Assembly: GCA_964563495.1 (NCBI GenBank)
Contig: CAZLYK010000017.1
Coordinates: 1 to 59,263, forward strand
DNA from: CAZLYK01 sp964563495
Lineage (GTDB): Bacteria; Acidobacteriota; Blastocatellia; RBC074
Direction: 5' to 3'
Length of the DNA: 59,263 bases
Part shown: piece by piece, positions 15,301 to 25,823 of the stretch
How positions within the stretch are numbered: the first letter of the stretch is position 1
Layout: each line of letters begins with the position of its first letter
Position numbers and translations under genes: made by a program
The notes under the pieces: generated by a model
What the model was told of the DNA's origin: nothing
Databases searched by the model: none
The model's input: the letters and a program-made list of their open reading frames with translations, nothing else

Positions 15301-16359
15301 GCTTTGTTCGCTTTCGAGACGGACGACCGCCGCCGTCAGCTGTGCCTCGCGAGAGGAGATCTCAGCCAGAGCCGTTTCGAGGCCGGCGATGGCCTGCCGC
15401 ATGCCACGATAGTCGACGACATAGACGGCGCGCATGAGGTCACGCATCTCCTGGCGCAGCCGTTGGTAGCGGCGCGCTCGCGCGGCCTGGCGCTTAAGGC
15501 TGTTCTGCTGGCGCTCGATCTCGGTCAGGATATCGGTGACGCGTGACAGGTTCTGCCGGGAGGCTTCCAGCTTGAGCTCGGCGGTGTGCTGCCGCATCTT
15601 GAATTTGGAGATGCCGGCGGCCTCTTCGATCAGCGCCCGGCGATCGAGCGGTTTCGCCGAGAGAACCTGGCCGATGCGCCCCTGCTCTATGATCGCGTAA
15701 TGCGCGCCGCCCAACCCCGTCCCCGCGAAAAGATCCTGAATGTCGCGCAGCCGGCAGATCCGCCCATTCATCTCATATTCGCTTTCACCCGTCCGGTAGA
15801 GACGCCGGCCGACACTGATCCGCTCACCCGCGTGAAAAATCCTGGGAGCATCTTTGGTCGCCACGCGGCGACGCTGACGGTTCTGTTCCTTCGCGTCTTC
15901 AGCGTCAGGTTGGGCTTGTTCAACCTCCGGTTCTAACTCGATTTGAGCAGAGGCCGCCTCTATCTCCGGCGACTCGGACTCTGGACCGGCAGTCTCGGGT
16001 TGCGCCACATTTTCTACTTCAACTGGCTGTTCGGGAGTTTGTTCGGTTGTCGATTCCTGAGGATTGAAATCGCCGCGCAGCTCGAAAGTCTGATTGACGA
16101 GCATGGTCAGGGTGACTTCCGCCATGCCTGCGGACTGCCGGTTGCGGCTGCCCTGGAAGATGACGTCTTCCATCTTGCCGCCGCGCAGGGCCTTGGCCCG
16201 CTGCTCGCCAATCACCCAGCTGATCGCGTCCGCCACGTTGCTCTTACCGCAACCGTTTGGCCCGACTACCGCGGTGATCCCTTCCTCATCAAATACGATT
16301 TCAGTCGGATCGTTGAAGGACTTAAAGCCCTGCAGAAAAAGTTTCTCGATTCTGAGCAT
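12346..16359 (-). CDS. smc: Chromosome segregation protein SMC
   Basis: 1337 aa against about 1,180 usual. Walker A GPNGCGKS is at residues 33-40. The two coiled-coil arms flank a hinge around residues ~580-740 (AVQALVKRDPQANGFKMLGT and on). The C-terminal ABC signature is LLSGGEKAMAAM, with Walker B FCLLDEVDAPLDE. Part of the extra length is an acidic, Glu/Pro/Gln-rich insertion at ~91-172 of the N-terminal head, between FELRGDF and FHAGERISVGRR. SMC dimers with ScpAB compact and segregate the chromosome. No scpA or scpB lies nearby. The start at 16359 has no clear Shine-Dalgarno sequence, but MLRIEKLFLQGFKSF is the normal N-terminus. Confidence 0.97.
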   Translation of the reverse strand: MLRIEKLFLQGFKSFNDPTEIVFDEEGITAVVGPNGCGKSNVADAISWVIGEQRAKALRGGKMEDVIFQGSRNRQSAGMAEVTLTMLVNQTFELRGDFNPQESTTEQTPEQPVEVENVAQPETAGPESESPEIEAASAQIELEPEVEQAQPDAEDAKEQNRQRRRVATKDAPRIFHAGERISVGRRLYRTGESEYEMNGRICRLRDIQDLFAGTGLGGAHYAIIEQGRIGQVLSAKPLDRRALIEEAAGISKFKMRQHTAELKLEASRQNLSRVTDILTEIERQQNSLKRQAARARRYQRLRQEMRDLMRAVYVVDYRGMRQAIAGLETALAEISSREAQLTAAVVRLESEQSEATRVARSADEVLNQTRRLAAGIDLETERARQQHTYLNEQLQSLGSRSQQHARDQAAITERRHFIEQETFRLREELQKLEQEINNESRTLAEAEDQHRTQLDRDAESEQRLEEARKRVYQQVTHLERWRQLNRQFTDSVDRIRTRLQGLSTERERAGAQAQSALEQHASLAGNLEETSDQHRRIGDELSQTGSRLAELRQLREERQHSVSNLQRDLTATEHRLKSLNELDQRRAYFSEAVQALVKRDPQANGFKMLGTLADFVHVSPEHEAMIELALRDELQYVVVPTFDDALGAIDFLKREGAGRATFLVVGLHGSGSAGSSTNGDGHSPQRHTLGSLLGLRPEFADAFTLALPALATAKIVEDTGEAISLSISGRGSLNRASNNGAGQTLMTLSPTGERVVAGRLISGGSRSEKSIGVLALKREIADLTEQFDALSIAFQTTEGGLGEVKAQIAELEELHHRLDEELRQVDKRLAILREQLQQCERERERAATHTRVIEQETGQAEEELVQSQAKLEHAAAQTAEAEAARSEAEMVVEKAQAEMAELRLRAEERSQDLSRRRAEFAARTERRRGLQNDIRRLENEASDLDGRLSRLRLESIETDDQAAAAVTTIQNTAEQLQQLMAQQQSHTSELEAQTAALVAARDQVEALDAELRKTRELVAGSRDARANKEIEKARLTSDLEHLIHACYTELGENIVEVCQRLEKSRQAQPPEMQSEELAFPRFIEEPASERESLDQELEPLDEDSLEIDDSALISFWDVPENFDLAAAKARLDELRAKIDSLGPVNMMALEELTEVEERFTFLSAQKADIEKAITDTQAAIAEIKRRSRERFHEAFHAINQNFKQMFVELFGGGQGEMRLIDETDILESGIEIIAQPPGKRLQNVLLLSGGEKAMAAMSLVLAIFKYRPSPFCLLDEVDAPLDEVNIGRFAEKVVELSRNTQFMIITHNKRTMESARTLYGVTMEDPGVSKLISVKLT

Positions 16360-16480
16360 TTACAACCAACTTGACCATTTGGGGATGATTGCCGAGATAC
16401 CACAATTTATTGGGGTTATTTAACCAGACAGACGCACTATACGGTAGTCTTTATCCCTTGTCAAATAGACGGGATTGAGA

Positions 16481-17005
16481 CTATTTCTTCCGGTGAGTCT
16501 CGAGATAGCGGCGCGCGAATTCGTTCAGGTGCGGGGCGTTGACGAGGCCGACATTTTTCGCTTCTTCCTCGGCTTTTTCGATCGTCCAGCCATCGCGCAG
16601 GACCCGGCGAATCATCCAGAACGCCCCGACGCGAATCGCCAGCGTGCAATGGATAAATGCCGGCCGGTTCTCGGGATCGTCGGTAAGTTTGAGGAACTCA
16701 TCCACCTGCTCGTCTTTCGGGTCGCCGTAGACGACGGGGATATTGAAATAGCGCAATCCCAGTCTTTTCGCTTCGGCCTCCTCTTCCGCGGCTCTGTGCT
16801 CACTCGGCTGGCGCAGATTGATGACCGCTTTGACGCCATCGTCCTTGAGGCGGGCCAGGTGTTCCAGGCGCGGCTGTCCCCCAGTGCAGAAGTCGTCACT
16901 GACTTTGAGGAAGTTTCTGATCGGCTGTACATCCTGGGCCATCGTGATCATGCAAGCAGCGGCGATAAGTGAGACACCGATCAGTCTCATCATTAAATAT
17001 ATCAT
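16481..17005 (-). CDS. Secreted DSP/PTP-like phosphatase (beta-lactamase-hydrolase-like fold)
   Basis: 174 aa with a signal peptide (LIGVSLIAAACMITMAQ). The start could also be the Met-Met at 16990-16993. NFLKVSDDFCTGGQP, VINLRQPSEH and YFNIPVVYGDP are typical of the small dual-specificity-phosphatase-like family related to DUF442. The active-site loop reads IHCTLAIRVGAFW, whereas relatives have a C-x-S-G-x-R loop; here Ser-Gly is Leu-Ala, so activity may be weak or altered. It lies 29 bp downstream of acs, separated by a dispersed repeat, on the same strand. Confidence 0.75.
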   Translation of the reverse strand: MIYLMMRLIGVSLIAAACMITMAQDVQPIRNFLKVSDDFCTGGQPRLEHLARLKDDGVKAVINLRQPSEHRAAEEEAEAKRLGLRYFNIPVVYGDPKDEQVDEFLKLTDDPENRPAFIHCTLAIRVGAFWMIRRVLRDGWTIEKAEEEAKNVGLVNAPHLNEFARRYLETHRKK

Positions 17006-17040
17006 CTTGTTTAACCCTGTAAAAATCCTGTCTATCAGTC
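17006..17040. repeat. Dispersed intergenic repeat (TTTAACCCTGTAAAAATCCTGTC type)
   Basis: The minus strand reads GACAGGATTTTTACAGGGTT, a copy of the family found also near 16467, 19090, 20031, 21455, 32190, 41073, 43011, 45225, 47331 and 59224. The repeat is made of 10-12-base units of the form (A)ACAGGATT. It fills the gap between two co-directional genes and reaches into the last codons of acs. Confidence 0.8.
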
Positions 17041-18990
17041 TTCGTCTTCGCGCAGTTTGGCGACGACCGAGAAATCTTCCAGGGTGGTTGTGTCGCCGAC
17101 CGTTTGCGAGCCCGAGGCGATATCGCGCAGCAGCCGTCGCATGATCTTGCCGGAGCGGGTCTTGGGCAGCGAATCGGTGAACCGGATGTCATCCGGTTTG
17201 GCCATGGCGCCGATCTCTTTGGCGACGTGCTGGCGCAATTCATCCTTCAGCTCAGGCGATGGGGTATGACCGGATTCGAGGGTGACGAAGGCCGAGACGG
17301 CCTGTCCTTTGAGATCGTCCGGTCTGCCGACGACGGCGGCTTCCGCGACGAAAGGGTGAGAGACGAGAGCGCTCTCAATCTCCATGGTGCCGAGCCGGTG
17401 ACCGCTGACATTGATCACGTCATCGACGCGGCCCATGAGCCAGTAGTACCCGTCCTCATCGCGGCGCGCGCCATCGCCGGTGAAATACCGCCCGGGAATA
17501 TCGCTCCAGTATTGACTCTTGTAGCGCTCCGGATCGCCGTAGATCGTCCGCAGCATCGATGGCCACGGGCGCGAGATGACCAGGAACCCACCCTGGTTCG
17601 GGCCGACCGATTCGCCGTTCCTGGTCTGTATATCTGGAACGATGCCGGGAAAGGGAAGCGTAGCCGATCCGGGTTTGGTCGGGACCGCCCCGGGGATCGG
17701 GGCGATCAGGATCGAGCCGGTCTCGGTCTGCCACCAGGTGTCTACGATGGGGCAGCGTTCCTTGCCGATCACCTTGTGATACCACATCCAGGCTTCCGGA
17801 TTGATCGGTTCTCCAACCGTGCCGAGCAGTCGCAGCGACGAGAGGTCGTGTTTCATCGGCCACTGCTCGCCCCACTTGATAAAGGTTCGAATCGCCGTCG
17901 GCGCAGTATAGAGAATGTTGACTTTGTGTTTCTCGACAATCGACCAGAAGCGGCCGAAATCCGGCGTATTGGGCGCCCCCTCGTACATGACCACGGTCGC
18001 TCCGTTTTGCAGCGGCCCGTAGACGATATAGCTGTGGCCGGTCACCCACCCGATATCGGCGGTGCACCAGTAAGTATCTTCATCTCGCAGATCGAAGACC
18101 CATTTCGACGTGATGTAGGTCTGCACCGAATAACCGCCGGTCGTATGGACTATGCCTTTGGGTTTGCCGGTGGTGCCGGAAGTATAAAGGATATAGAGCG
18201 GATGTTCGGAATCGAGCGGCTCGGCCTCGCACTTGTCTGAAGCGTTCTCCATCAACTGGTGGTACCAGTGGTCGCGGCCAACCTCCATGTGGATCTCATT
18301 TTTGCTGCGCTGCACGACGACGACGTGTTTGACCGTCGGACAGCCTGTGAGCGACTCATCGACCGCCGGTTTGAGCTGTACGACGGAGCCGCGCCGGAAC
18401 CCTCCGTCGGCGGTGATGACGGCTTTGGCCTGGGCGTCGTTGATCCGGTCTTTGAGAGCTTCGGCTGAAAACCCGCCGAAAATCACCGAGATCGTCGCGC
18501 CGATCCGCGCGCAAGCGAGCATGGCGACCGGCAGTTCCGGGATCATAGGCATATAGATCGCCACGCGATCGCCGTTCTCTACACCCAGCAGCTTGAGGAC
18601 GTTGGCGAATTTGCAGACCTCCAGATGAAGCTGCTGATAGGTCAGCGTCCGTGTGTCTCCCGGCTCGCCTTCCCAGACGATCGCCGCCTTGTTCTTGCGC
18701 CATGAGCCGAGATGGCGATCCAGACAATTATATGAGAGGTTGAGACGGCCGCCGACAAACCACTTGGCGAACGGCTCGCTCCATTCGAGCACCGAGTCCC
18801 ATTTTTTGAACCAGGGCAGATCGCCGGCAATCTCCGACCAGAATCCTTCCGGATCTTCAACCGATCGTTTATAAATACGGTCGTAATCTTCGCGGCTCTT
18901 GATGTGAGCCTGGCTACTGAATGCTGCGGAAGGCGCAAAGACGCGGTCTTCCTTGAGTAATGAATTGATATCCGGTTGCAATTGAGACAT
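17035..18990 (-). CDS. acs: Acetyl-CoA synthetase (acetate-CoA ligase, AMP-forming)
   Basis: 651 aa, the normal length. Acs converts acetate, ATP and CoA to acetyl-CoA, AMP and PPi. The N-terminal Acs segment FWSEIAGDLPWFKKWDSVLEW, the P-loop YTSGTTGKPKGIVHTTGGY, VDTWWQTETGSI, the hinge GRVDDVINVSGHRLGT and the C-terminal RSGKIMRRLLRDIA (with the Lys that is acetylated in regulated enzymes) are all present. The start at 18990 has an upstream GGAGGATG-like site. The gene is divergent from the propeller gene at 19087. Confidence 0.97.
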   Translation of the reverse strand: MSQLQPDINSLLKEDRVFAPSAAFSSQAHIKSREDYDRIYKRSVEDPEGFWSEIAGDLPWFKKWDSVLEWSEPFAKWFVGGRLNLSYNCLDRHLGSWRKNKAAIVWEGEPGDTRTLTYQQLHLEVCKFANVLKLLGVENGDRVAIYMPMIPELPVAMLACARIGATISVIFGGFSAEALKDRINDAQAKAVITADGGFRRGSVVQLKPAVDESLTGCPTVKHVVVVQRSKNEIHMEVGRDHWYHQLMENASDKCEAEPLDSEHPLYILYTSGTTGKPKGIVHTTGGYSVQTYITSKWVFDLRDEDTYWCTADIGWVTGHSYIVYGPLQNGATVVMYEGAPNTPDFGRFWSIVEKHKVNILYTAPTAIRTFIKWGEQWPMKHDLSSLRLLGTVGEPINPEAWMWYHKVIGKERCPIVDTWWQTETGSILIAPIPGAVPTKPGSATLPFPGIVPDIQTRNGESVGPNQGGFLVISRPWPSMLRTIYGDPERYKSQYWSDIPGRYFTGDGARRDEDGYYWLMGRVDDVINVSGHRLGTMEIESALVSHPFVAEAAVVGRPDDLKGQAVSAFVTLESGHTPSPELKDELRQHVAKEIGAMAKPDDIRFTDSLPKTRSGKIMRRLLRDIASGSQTVGDTTTLEDFSVVAKLREDED

Positions 18991-19086
18991 TCACATCCTC
19001 CGTAGCGAATTGAGATGCGGCAATAATAAACTCCTGACCCGAGATTCTGGAAGAGAAAAGACCTGCCGGCGAATTCATTAATAGAC

Positions 19087-20031
19087 ATGATCAACAGGAT
19101 TTATAGAGGAACCGACAAGATCAGGCGACTGCCTCGATTGTCGTTTTTGGTTCTCCTTTGTTTCTGCCTCCTTGAATTCCGAGAGCCGCTCCGATCGAGC
19201 CAGCCCGGTAACTCTTCGAATTATGACGAGCCGCAACAGATCGCGACGATCAACGATCCTGAACTGGCCGAAATTTCCGGCATGACGCCCAGCCGCACGG
19301 GCAGGGGATTCTGGTGGGTGCATAACGACAGCGGCGATCGTGCGCGGATCTACGTCGTCGATTTAAAAGGCGACCTGCGGGCCAGATTCACCGTCACCGG
19401 TGCGCGCAATCGCGATTGGGAAGATATGGCCCACGGTCCCGGCCGCGACGGCAAACCCGCACTCTACATCGGCGATATCGGTGATAACGGGCGCGTTCGG
19501 AACGACCTCACCCTCTATCGAGTGAAGGAACCCGACCTCTCGAAAGGTGTAAAAGACGGTGTGACCGATCAGGCCGAATCGTTTCCGTTCCGGTACCCGG
19601 ATGGCCGCCACGATGCCGAATCACTGATCGTCGATCCAAAGAGCGGGCGGCCCTACCTCGTGACGAAGACATTCTCGCCCCCGTGCGGCGTCTACCGGTT
19701 CCCGATGCCGCTCAAACCAAACCAGCGTGTGACGCTGGAACAGGTCGAGGGCAAAGCGGTCGAACCGATTTCGAAATTGCTCTTGACGACGGGGGCTGCC
19801 GTTTCTCCAGATGGCCGGCGCGTCGTGGTCAGAACCTATTTCACCGCCGTCGAGATGGTTCGGGCTGATGGCGGAAATTTCGAATCGATCTTCAATTCGA
19901 CCCCGACCCCGATCAAAATCGCCGCCGAACGCCAGGGCGAAGCCATCAGTTACTCCGCGGACGGCAGGGCGATCGCCACGACCAGCGAAAAAATTCCCGC
20001 GCCGATCTATCAACTCCGGTTAAAGAAATAG
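19087..20031 (+). CDS. Secreted propeller protein, SdiA-regulated/phytase-esterase-like
   Basis: 314 aa. A hydrophobic stretch (LSFLVLLCFCLLEF) acts as a signal or anchor. The rest is a beta-propeller: ISGMTPSRTGRGFWWVHNDSGD, NRDWEDMAHGPGRDGKPALYIGDIGDN and YPDGRHDAESLIVDP are the conserved acidic blades of the group containing esterase-like phytases and SdiA-regulated proteins, which probably bind calcium. The substrate is unknown. The proposed first residues MINRIY are encoded by a copy of the dispersed repeat (GATCAACAGGATTTATAG), so the true start may be a later codon, although no internal Met precedes the hydrophobic segment. Confidence 0.7.
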   Translation: MINRIYRGTDKIRRLPRLSFLVLLCFCLLEFREPLRSSQPGNSSNYDEPQQIATINDPELAEISGMTPSRTGRGFWWVHNDSGDRARIYVVDLKGDLRARFTVTGARNRDWEDMAHGPGRDGKPALYIGDIGDNGRVRNDLTLYRVKEPDLSKGVKDGVTDQAESFPFRYPDGRHDAESLIVDPKSGRPYLVTKTFSPPCGVYRFPMPLKPNQRVTLEQVEGKAVEPISKLLLTTGAAVSPDGRRVVVRTYFTAVEMVRADGGNFESIFNSTPTPIKIAAERQGEAISYSADGRAIATTSEKIPAPIYQLRLKK

Positions 20032-20098
20032 ACAGGATCAACAAGATTTATCCGTGATCCGATCATGTCGATCACGGATAAATCTTGTCGATCCTGTC
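20031..20098. terminator. Long perfect-stem hairpin built from the dispersed repeat
   Basis: Arms 20031-20059 and 20070-20098 (29 bases each, one mismatch) with a 10-base loop. The arms start GACAGGATCAACAAGATT and end with GATC. The hairpin begins at the last base of the preceding stop codon. It probably stops transcription and protects the mRNA end before the metK promoter region. Confidence 0.75.
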
Positions 20099-20113
20099 GA
20101 CCGAGTAAACCAC

Positions 20114-20142
20114 TTGACACCTATCCGCAGAGATGACATTCT
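20114..20142 (+). promoter_or_regulatory. Candidate sigma-70 promoter for metK
   Basis: TTGACA (20114-20119), a 17-base spacer, then CATTCT as a poor -10 element. It lies about 150 bases upstream of the metK start, which leaves a long leader. I saw no SAM riboswitch consensus in that leader. Confidence 0.3.
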
Positions 20143-20293
20143 TTGCGGCTTTGATAGTCCATTCAAAAAACATCTTAAGCTTTTATTTTAGGGCGATGGA
20201 TTGGCGCAGATTAAGAGCCGTTTCCGAAGCGCCGGAAGCATCGGTCTGTTCGTCTTTAATGGCCCCAAACAACAGCCAAAATAGGAGGAATAA

Positions 20294-21448
<1,155 letters not shown>

Positions 21449-21507
21449 TGCCTGATTGACCGGATTAACCAGATTTTTGCAGAACTTACATAACGAGGAA
21501 AATAAAA

Positions 21508-22782
<1,275 letters not shown>

Positions 22783-22878
22783 TCGGTCCCGCTCGCGATG
22801 CTGACTCGGTACCATTGACGCGCTTCAAACCCGGTTTGGCGTAATCAAAAGCTGCTTGTCAAAGTATGAAAGGACTTC

Positions 22879-24216
22879 ATGATCTCCAAAAATGTCAAGC
22901 TGATCGTACTCGTAGCACTTTGCACCTTTTTCGTTACCTTACCTAACAACACAGCAGCACAATTTAATCAACCGGGACTAGGGAAGACTTTGACCTTCCC
23001 CGGCAGCGAGACCCCAAGGGTTGCGCGTTTGCGCGGAATACGCCGTGCCGCGAGATCTTTCGCATTGCCCATACCGGCCGGCGCGACAGAGGCGCCAACG
23101 GGTCTGGGTTTGCAAACTAACGGCCTCGTTCCACAAGAGAAGTTTGATGAGGCCGCCAAAGAATTCGGGGTGGTGGACACGGTTGAAGAGGGACTTGGGC
23201 CTCTTCACAATGGGAACAGTTGTGCTGATTGTCACCGGAACCCATTCGGCGGATTTGGATCGACGATTGAAATCAACGCCGGTCACAACGAGAAGCGTAG
23301 CGGCAAACCAGTCTTCGTCCCTGCCGCTGGGGGAACGATTATCGCGTTGTTATCAACCGATCCTGAGTTTCAGGAGCGGGTCCCGTCCTCTGAGAACCTT
23401 CGTTCTCTGAGGACAACGGTTTCAACCCTCGGGCTGGGCTTCATCGAAGCTGTCTCGCTCGAGACGCGGAGTGAGATCGCACAGCGCCAGGTGGCCGAAA
23501 CAAACGGGCGTATTAACGGCTCAATCTTGATGGTCCAGGATTCGGAGGCTCCCGGAGGCAAGTCGCCCGGAGTTTTTGGGCATAAGGGGGCAGTGACCAG
23601 ACTCGATCTGTTCGCCGCCGGGGCGTACCAGGTGGAAATGGGGATAACCAACCCTCGTTTCCCTCTGGAACAGACGTCTCTCGGGCGAAGCGTGGCCTCA
23701 ATCGACCCGGCCAAAGATCCTGAAGATGACGGTGAGGACGTCGAACTCTTCGCGATCTTCATGAGAGCGTCGTTGGCTCCGTCACGCTCGCCGTTGGGAA
23801 CAACAGCCGCAGCCCAGCACGGCGCCAAAGTTTTTGAAGAGATCGGGTGCGCTCAATGCCATATCCCGACTCTGGTCACGGCCCCGGCTGGAACGAGGAT
23901 CGGATCTTTTATTGTCCCCGAGCCGCTCGCACTGAAAATCATTCACCCGTACACAGATTTGTTGTTGCACAATATCGGCACGGGTGACGGGATCCCGGCA
24001 CAGGATGCGCCGTTGGCAACCAAGGATCTCTTTCGGACGCCGCCGTTGTGGTTGCTCAGGGCGAAACCCAGCGGCTTTATGCACGACGCCCGCGCGAAGA
24101 GCCTTGAAGACGCAATTCTCATGCATTCCAGAGAAGCGTCGGTCGAGGCAAAAGCTTTCCGGGGTCTGAGGCCAATCGCCAAGCGTGATCTGCTGTTATT
24201 CTTGGAGACGCTTTAG
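22879..24216 (+). CDS. Di-haem oxidoreductase family protein (DHOR, formerly DUF1111)
   Basis: 445 aa with a signal peptide (LIVLVALCTFFVTLPNNTAAQ). Two c-type haem motifs are present: C115-A-D-C118-H119 in NGNSCADCHRNPFGG and C324-A-Q-C327-H328 in IGCAQCHIPTL. The C-terminal TPPLWLLRAKPSGFMHDARA, then AILMHSREA, is conserved in this periplasmic family. Members are predicted electron-transfer or thiol-oxidising enzymes; the substrate is unknown. No c-type cytochrome assembly genes are nearby. Confidence 0.88.
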   Translation: MISKNVKLIVLVALCTFFVTLPNNTAAQFNQPGLGKTLTFPGSETPRVARLRGIRRAARSFALPIPAGATEAPTGLGLQTNGLVPQEKFDEAAKEFGVVDTVEEGLGPLHNGNSCADCHRNPFGGFGSTIEINAGHNEKRSGKPVFVPAAGGTIIALLSTDPEFQERVPSSENLRSLRTTVSTLGLGFIEAVSLETRSEIAQRQVAETNGRINGSILMVQDSEAPGGKSPGVFGHKGAVTRLDLFAAGAYQVEMGITNPRFPLEQTSLGRSVASIDPAKDPEDDGEDVELFAIFMRASLAPSRSPLGTTAAAQHGAKVFEEIGCAQCHIPTLVTAPAGTRIGSFIVPEPLALKIIHPYTDLLLHNIGTGDGIPAQDAPLATKDLFRTPPLWLLRAKPSGFMHDARAKSLEDAILMHSREASVEAKAFRGLRPIAKRDLLLFLETL

Positions 24217-24238
24217 AGACGCAGACCAGAATGAACGA

Positions 24239-25234
24239 TCAGCGGTCGATCATTCGCTGACTACTTTCCGGGTATCGCGCGCCCTCTACGCTAATCTGCG
24301 CCGTGGCGCTCTCAATTTTGTGGAGGTCGTCAGGCGTCAGCTCCACCTCAACCGCTCCAATGTTCTCCTTCAGACGGCTCAGCTTCGTCGTGCCCGGGAT
24401 TGGCGCGATCCAGGGCTTTTGGGCCAGCACCCAGGCCAACGCGATTTGGGCAGGCGTCGCATTCTTTCGCGCCGCGACCTCTCCAATGAAATCCACCAAA
24501 GCCTGATTCGCTTTGCGCGCCTCCGGCGAAAAGCGCGGGACAACGTTGCGGAAATCCGTGCTGTCGAACGTCGTGTTTTCGTTGATCTTTCCCGTCAGGA
24601 AGCCTTTCCCCAGCGGACTGAAGGGAACGAAGCCGATGCCGAGTTCTTCGAGGGTTGGTAAGATTTCCGCTTCCGGTTCGCGCCACCAGAGCGAGTATTC
24701 GCTCTGGAGCGCCGTCACAGGCTGAACGGCATGCGCGCGACGGATTGTTTGCGCTCCCGCTTCAGAAAGGCCGAAGTGCTTCACCTTGCCTTCCTGAATC
24801 AACTCTTTCACCGCTCCCGCCACGTCCTCAATCGGCACGCCCGGATCCACGCGGTGTTGATAGAACAGATCAATCACATCCGTCTTAAGGCGCTTGAGCG
24901 AGGCTTCAGCGACTTCTTTGATGTGTTTCGGTCGGCTATCCAACTCAGTCCATCTCCCCTCGCCGCTCCCGGCGGGTTTAAACCCAAATTTGGTTGCGAT
25001 AACGACCTGCTTGCGGAAGGGCGCGAGAGCTTCGCCCACGAGTTCTTCGTTGGTGAACGGACCGTACACTTCAGCCGTATCAAAGAAGGTAACGCCGCTT
25101 TCAACGGCGGCGCGGATCACCGCGATCATCTCCTGCTTGTCTCCCGCCGGGCCGTAGCCAAAGCTCATTCCCATACAGCCGAGTCCGAGAGCCGATACTT
25201 CCAGGTTGCTCTTTCCCAGTTTACGCTTCTGCAT
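24239..25234 (-). CDS. Aldo/keto reductase
   Basis: 331 aa from the ATG at 25234, which has AAAGGAGA upstream; the open frame runs further to 25585, but that part looks non-coding. MQKRKLGKSNLEVSALGLGCMGMSF is the family N-terminus. The catalytic tetrad is visible: Asp and Tyr in FFDTAEVYGPF, Lys in IATKFGF and His in FYQHRVDP. WIAPIPGTTKLSRLKENIGA binds the NADP phosphate. It is closest to the general stress AKR group that reduces aldehydes with NADPH. It converges with the di-haem gene, 22 bp away. Confidence 0.95.
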   Translation of the reverse strand: MQKRKLGKSNLEVSALGLGCMGMSFGYGPAGDKQEMIAVIRAAVESGVTFFDTAEVYGPFTNEELVGEALAPFRKQVVIATKFGFKPAGSGEGRWTELDSRPKHIKEVAEASLKRLKTDVIDLFYQHRVDPGVPIEDVAGAVKELIQEGKVKHFGLSEAGAQTIRRAHAVQPVTALQSEYSLWWREPEAEILPTLEELGIGFVPFSPLGKGFLTGKINENTTFDSTDFRNVVPRFSPEARKANQALVDFIGEVAARKNATPAQIALAWVLAQKPWIAPIPGTTKLSRLKENIGAVEVELTPDDLHKIESATAQISVEGARYPESSQRMIDR

Positions 25235-25369
25235 AGTTTCTCCTTTGCATTCTGTTGTTTTAGTTTGATTATAAATAGGCAGTCCCGCAACTGAACCCTC
25301 AGGGTGAAGATAGCAAATTTTTCGAATCTTTCGAGCCCGGTATTTCGTATTTCCCGGCGTGGAGGAAAT

Positions 25370-25588
25370 ATGAAAAATCCAGGAACAGCGGCAGTCTTGA
25401 GCTTCTTTATTCCCGGCGTGGGACAGATCTACAACGGATGTATCTGGCGGGGCATATTCTGGCTGATCATCACGCCGGGCTTCTGGATCGGGACAGGCGG
25501 CACGCTCGGATGGGTCTGCCACCTCATTGCAGCCTGGACGGCATACAACTATGCGAGGAAAAACTTTGTCCCGCTGGCCTATCAATAA
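25370..25588 (+). CDS. Small two-span membrane protein (TM2-like)
   Basis: 72 aa from the ATG at 25370 with GGAGGA directly upstream. NPGTAAVLSFFIPGVGQIYNG and the rest resemble the TM2-type motif (short loop then PGxGQxYxG), followed by FWLIITPGFWIG and LGWVCHLIAAWTAYNYAR. Two to three membrane segments. Function unknown. It converges with the minus-strand gene at 25601. Confidence 0.8.
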   Translation: MKNPGTAAVLSFFIPGVGQIYNGCIWRGIFWLIITPGFWIGTGGTLGWVCHLIAAWTAYNYARKNFVPLAYQ

Positions 25589-25600
25589 ATAATCATTCCT

Positions 25601-25723
25601 CTACAATTTAAATACTCTTTCTGCGTTTTTTCCCAGGAATTTCGCCTCGATCTGCTCGGGCAACCCCAATTCTTTTACCTGCTCAATGCACTTCTCAAGC
25701 GGTAATTGTGGGAAATTGGTCCC
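25601..25723 (-). CDS. C-terminal end of an amidohydrolase (partial, cut by the gap)
   Basis: The 40 residues left of the gap read GTNFPQLPLEKCIEQVKELG and end FLGKNAERVFKL. This is the usual end of amidohydrolase-2 (TIM-barrel) proteins, where GTDFP closes the barrel and LGxNAxRLF ends the chain. It does not match the usual end of a D-aminoacylase, so it probably belongs to a different gene from the one on the other side of the N-run, even though a frame happens to continue through. Confidence 0.6.
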   Translation of the reverse strand, partial: GTNFPQLPLEKCIEQVKELGLPEQIEAKFLGKNAERVFKL

Positions 25724-25823
25724 NNNNNNNNNNNNNNNNNNNNNNNNNNNNNNNNNNNNNNNNNNNNNNNNNNNNNNNNNNNNNNNNNNNNNNNNNNNNN
25801 NNNNNNNNNNNNNNNNNNNNNNN
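25724..25823. other. Scaffold gap (100 N)
   Basis: Exactly 100 ambiguous bases, the standard placeholder for a gap of unknown size. Order and distance across it depend on scaffolding, and genes may be missing. Confidence 0.99.

Noticed and set aside
20120..20293. SAM riboswitch in the metK leader
   Set aside because: The leader is long and the gene fits, but I could not find a SAM-I, SAM-II, SAM-IV or SAH riboswitch consensus in it. A covariance-model scan of 20140-20293 would settle it.
24239..25585. 448-aa version of the aldo/keto reductase
   Set aside because: The extra N-terminal part has no homology and no ribosome site, while the ATG at 25234 has a clear one and begins the family N-terminus.
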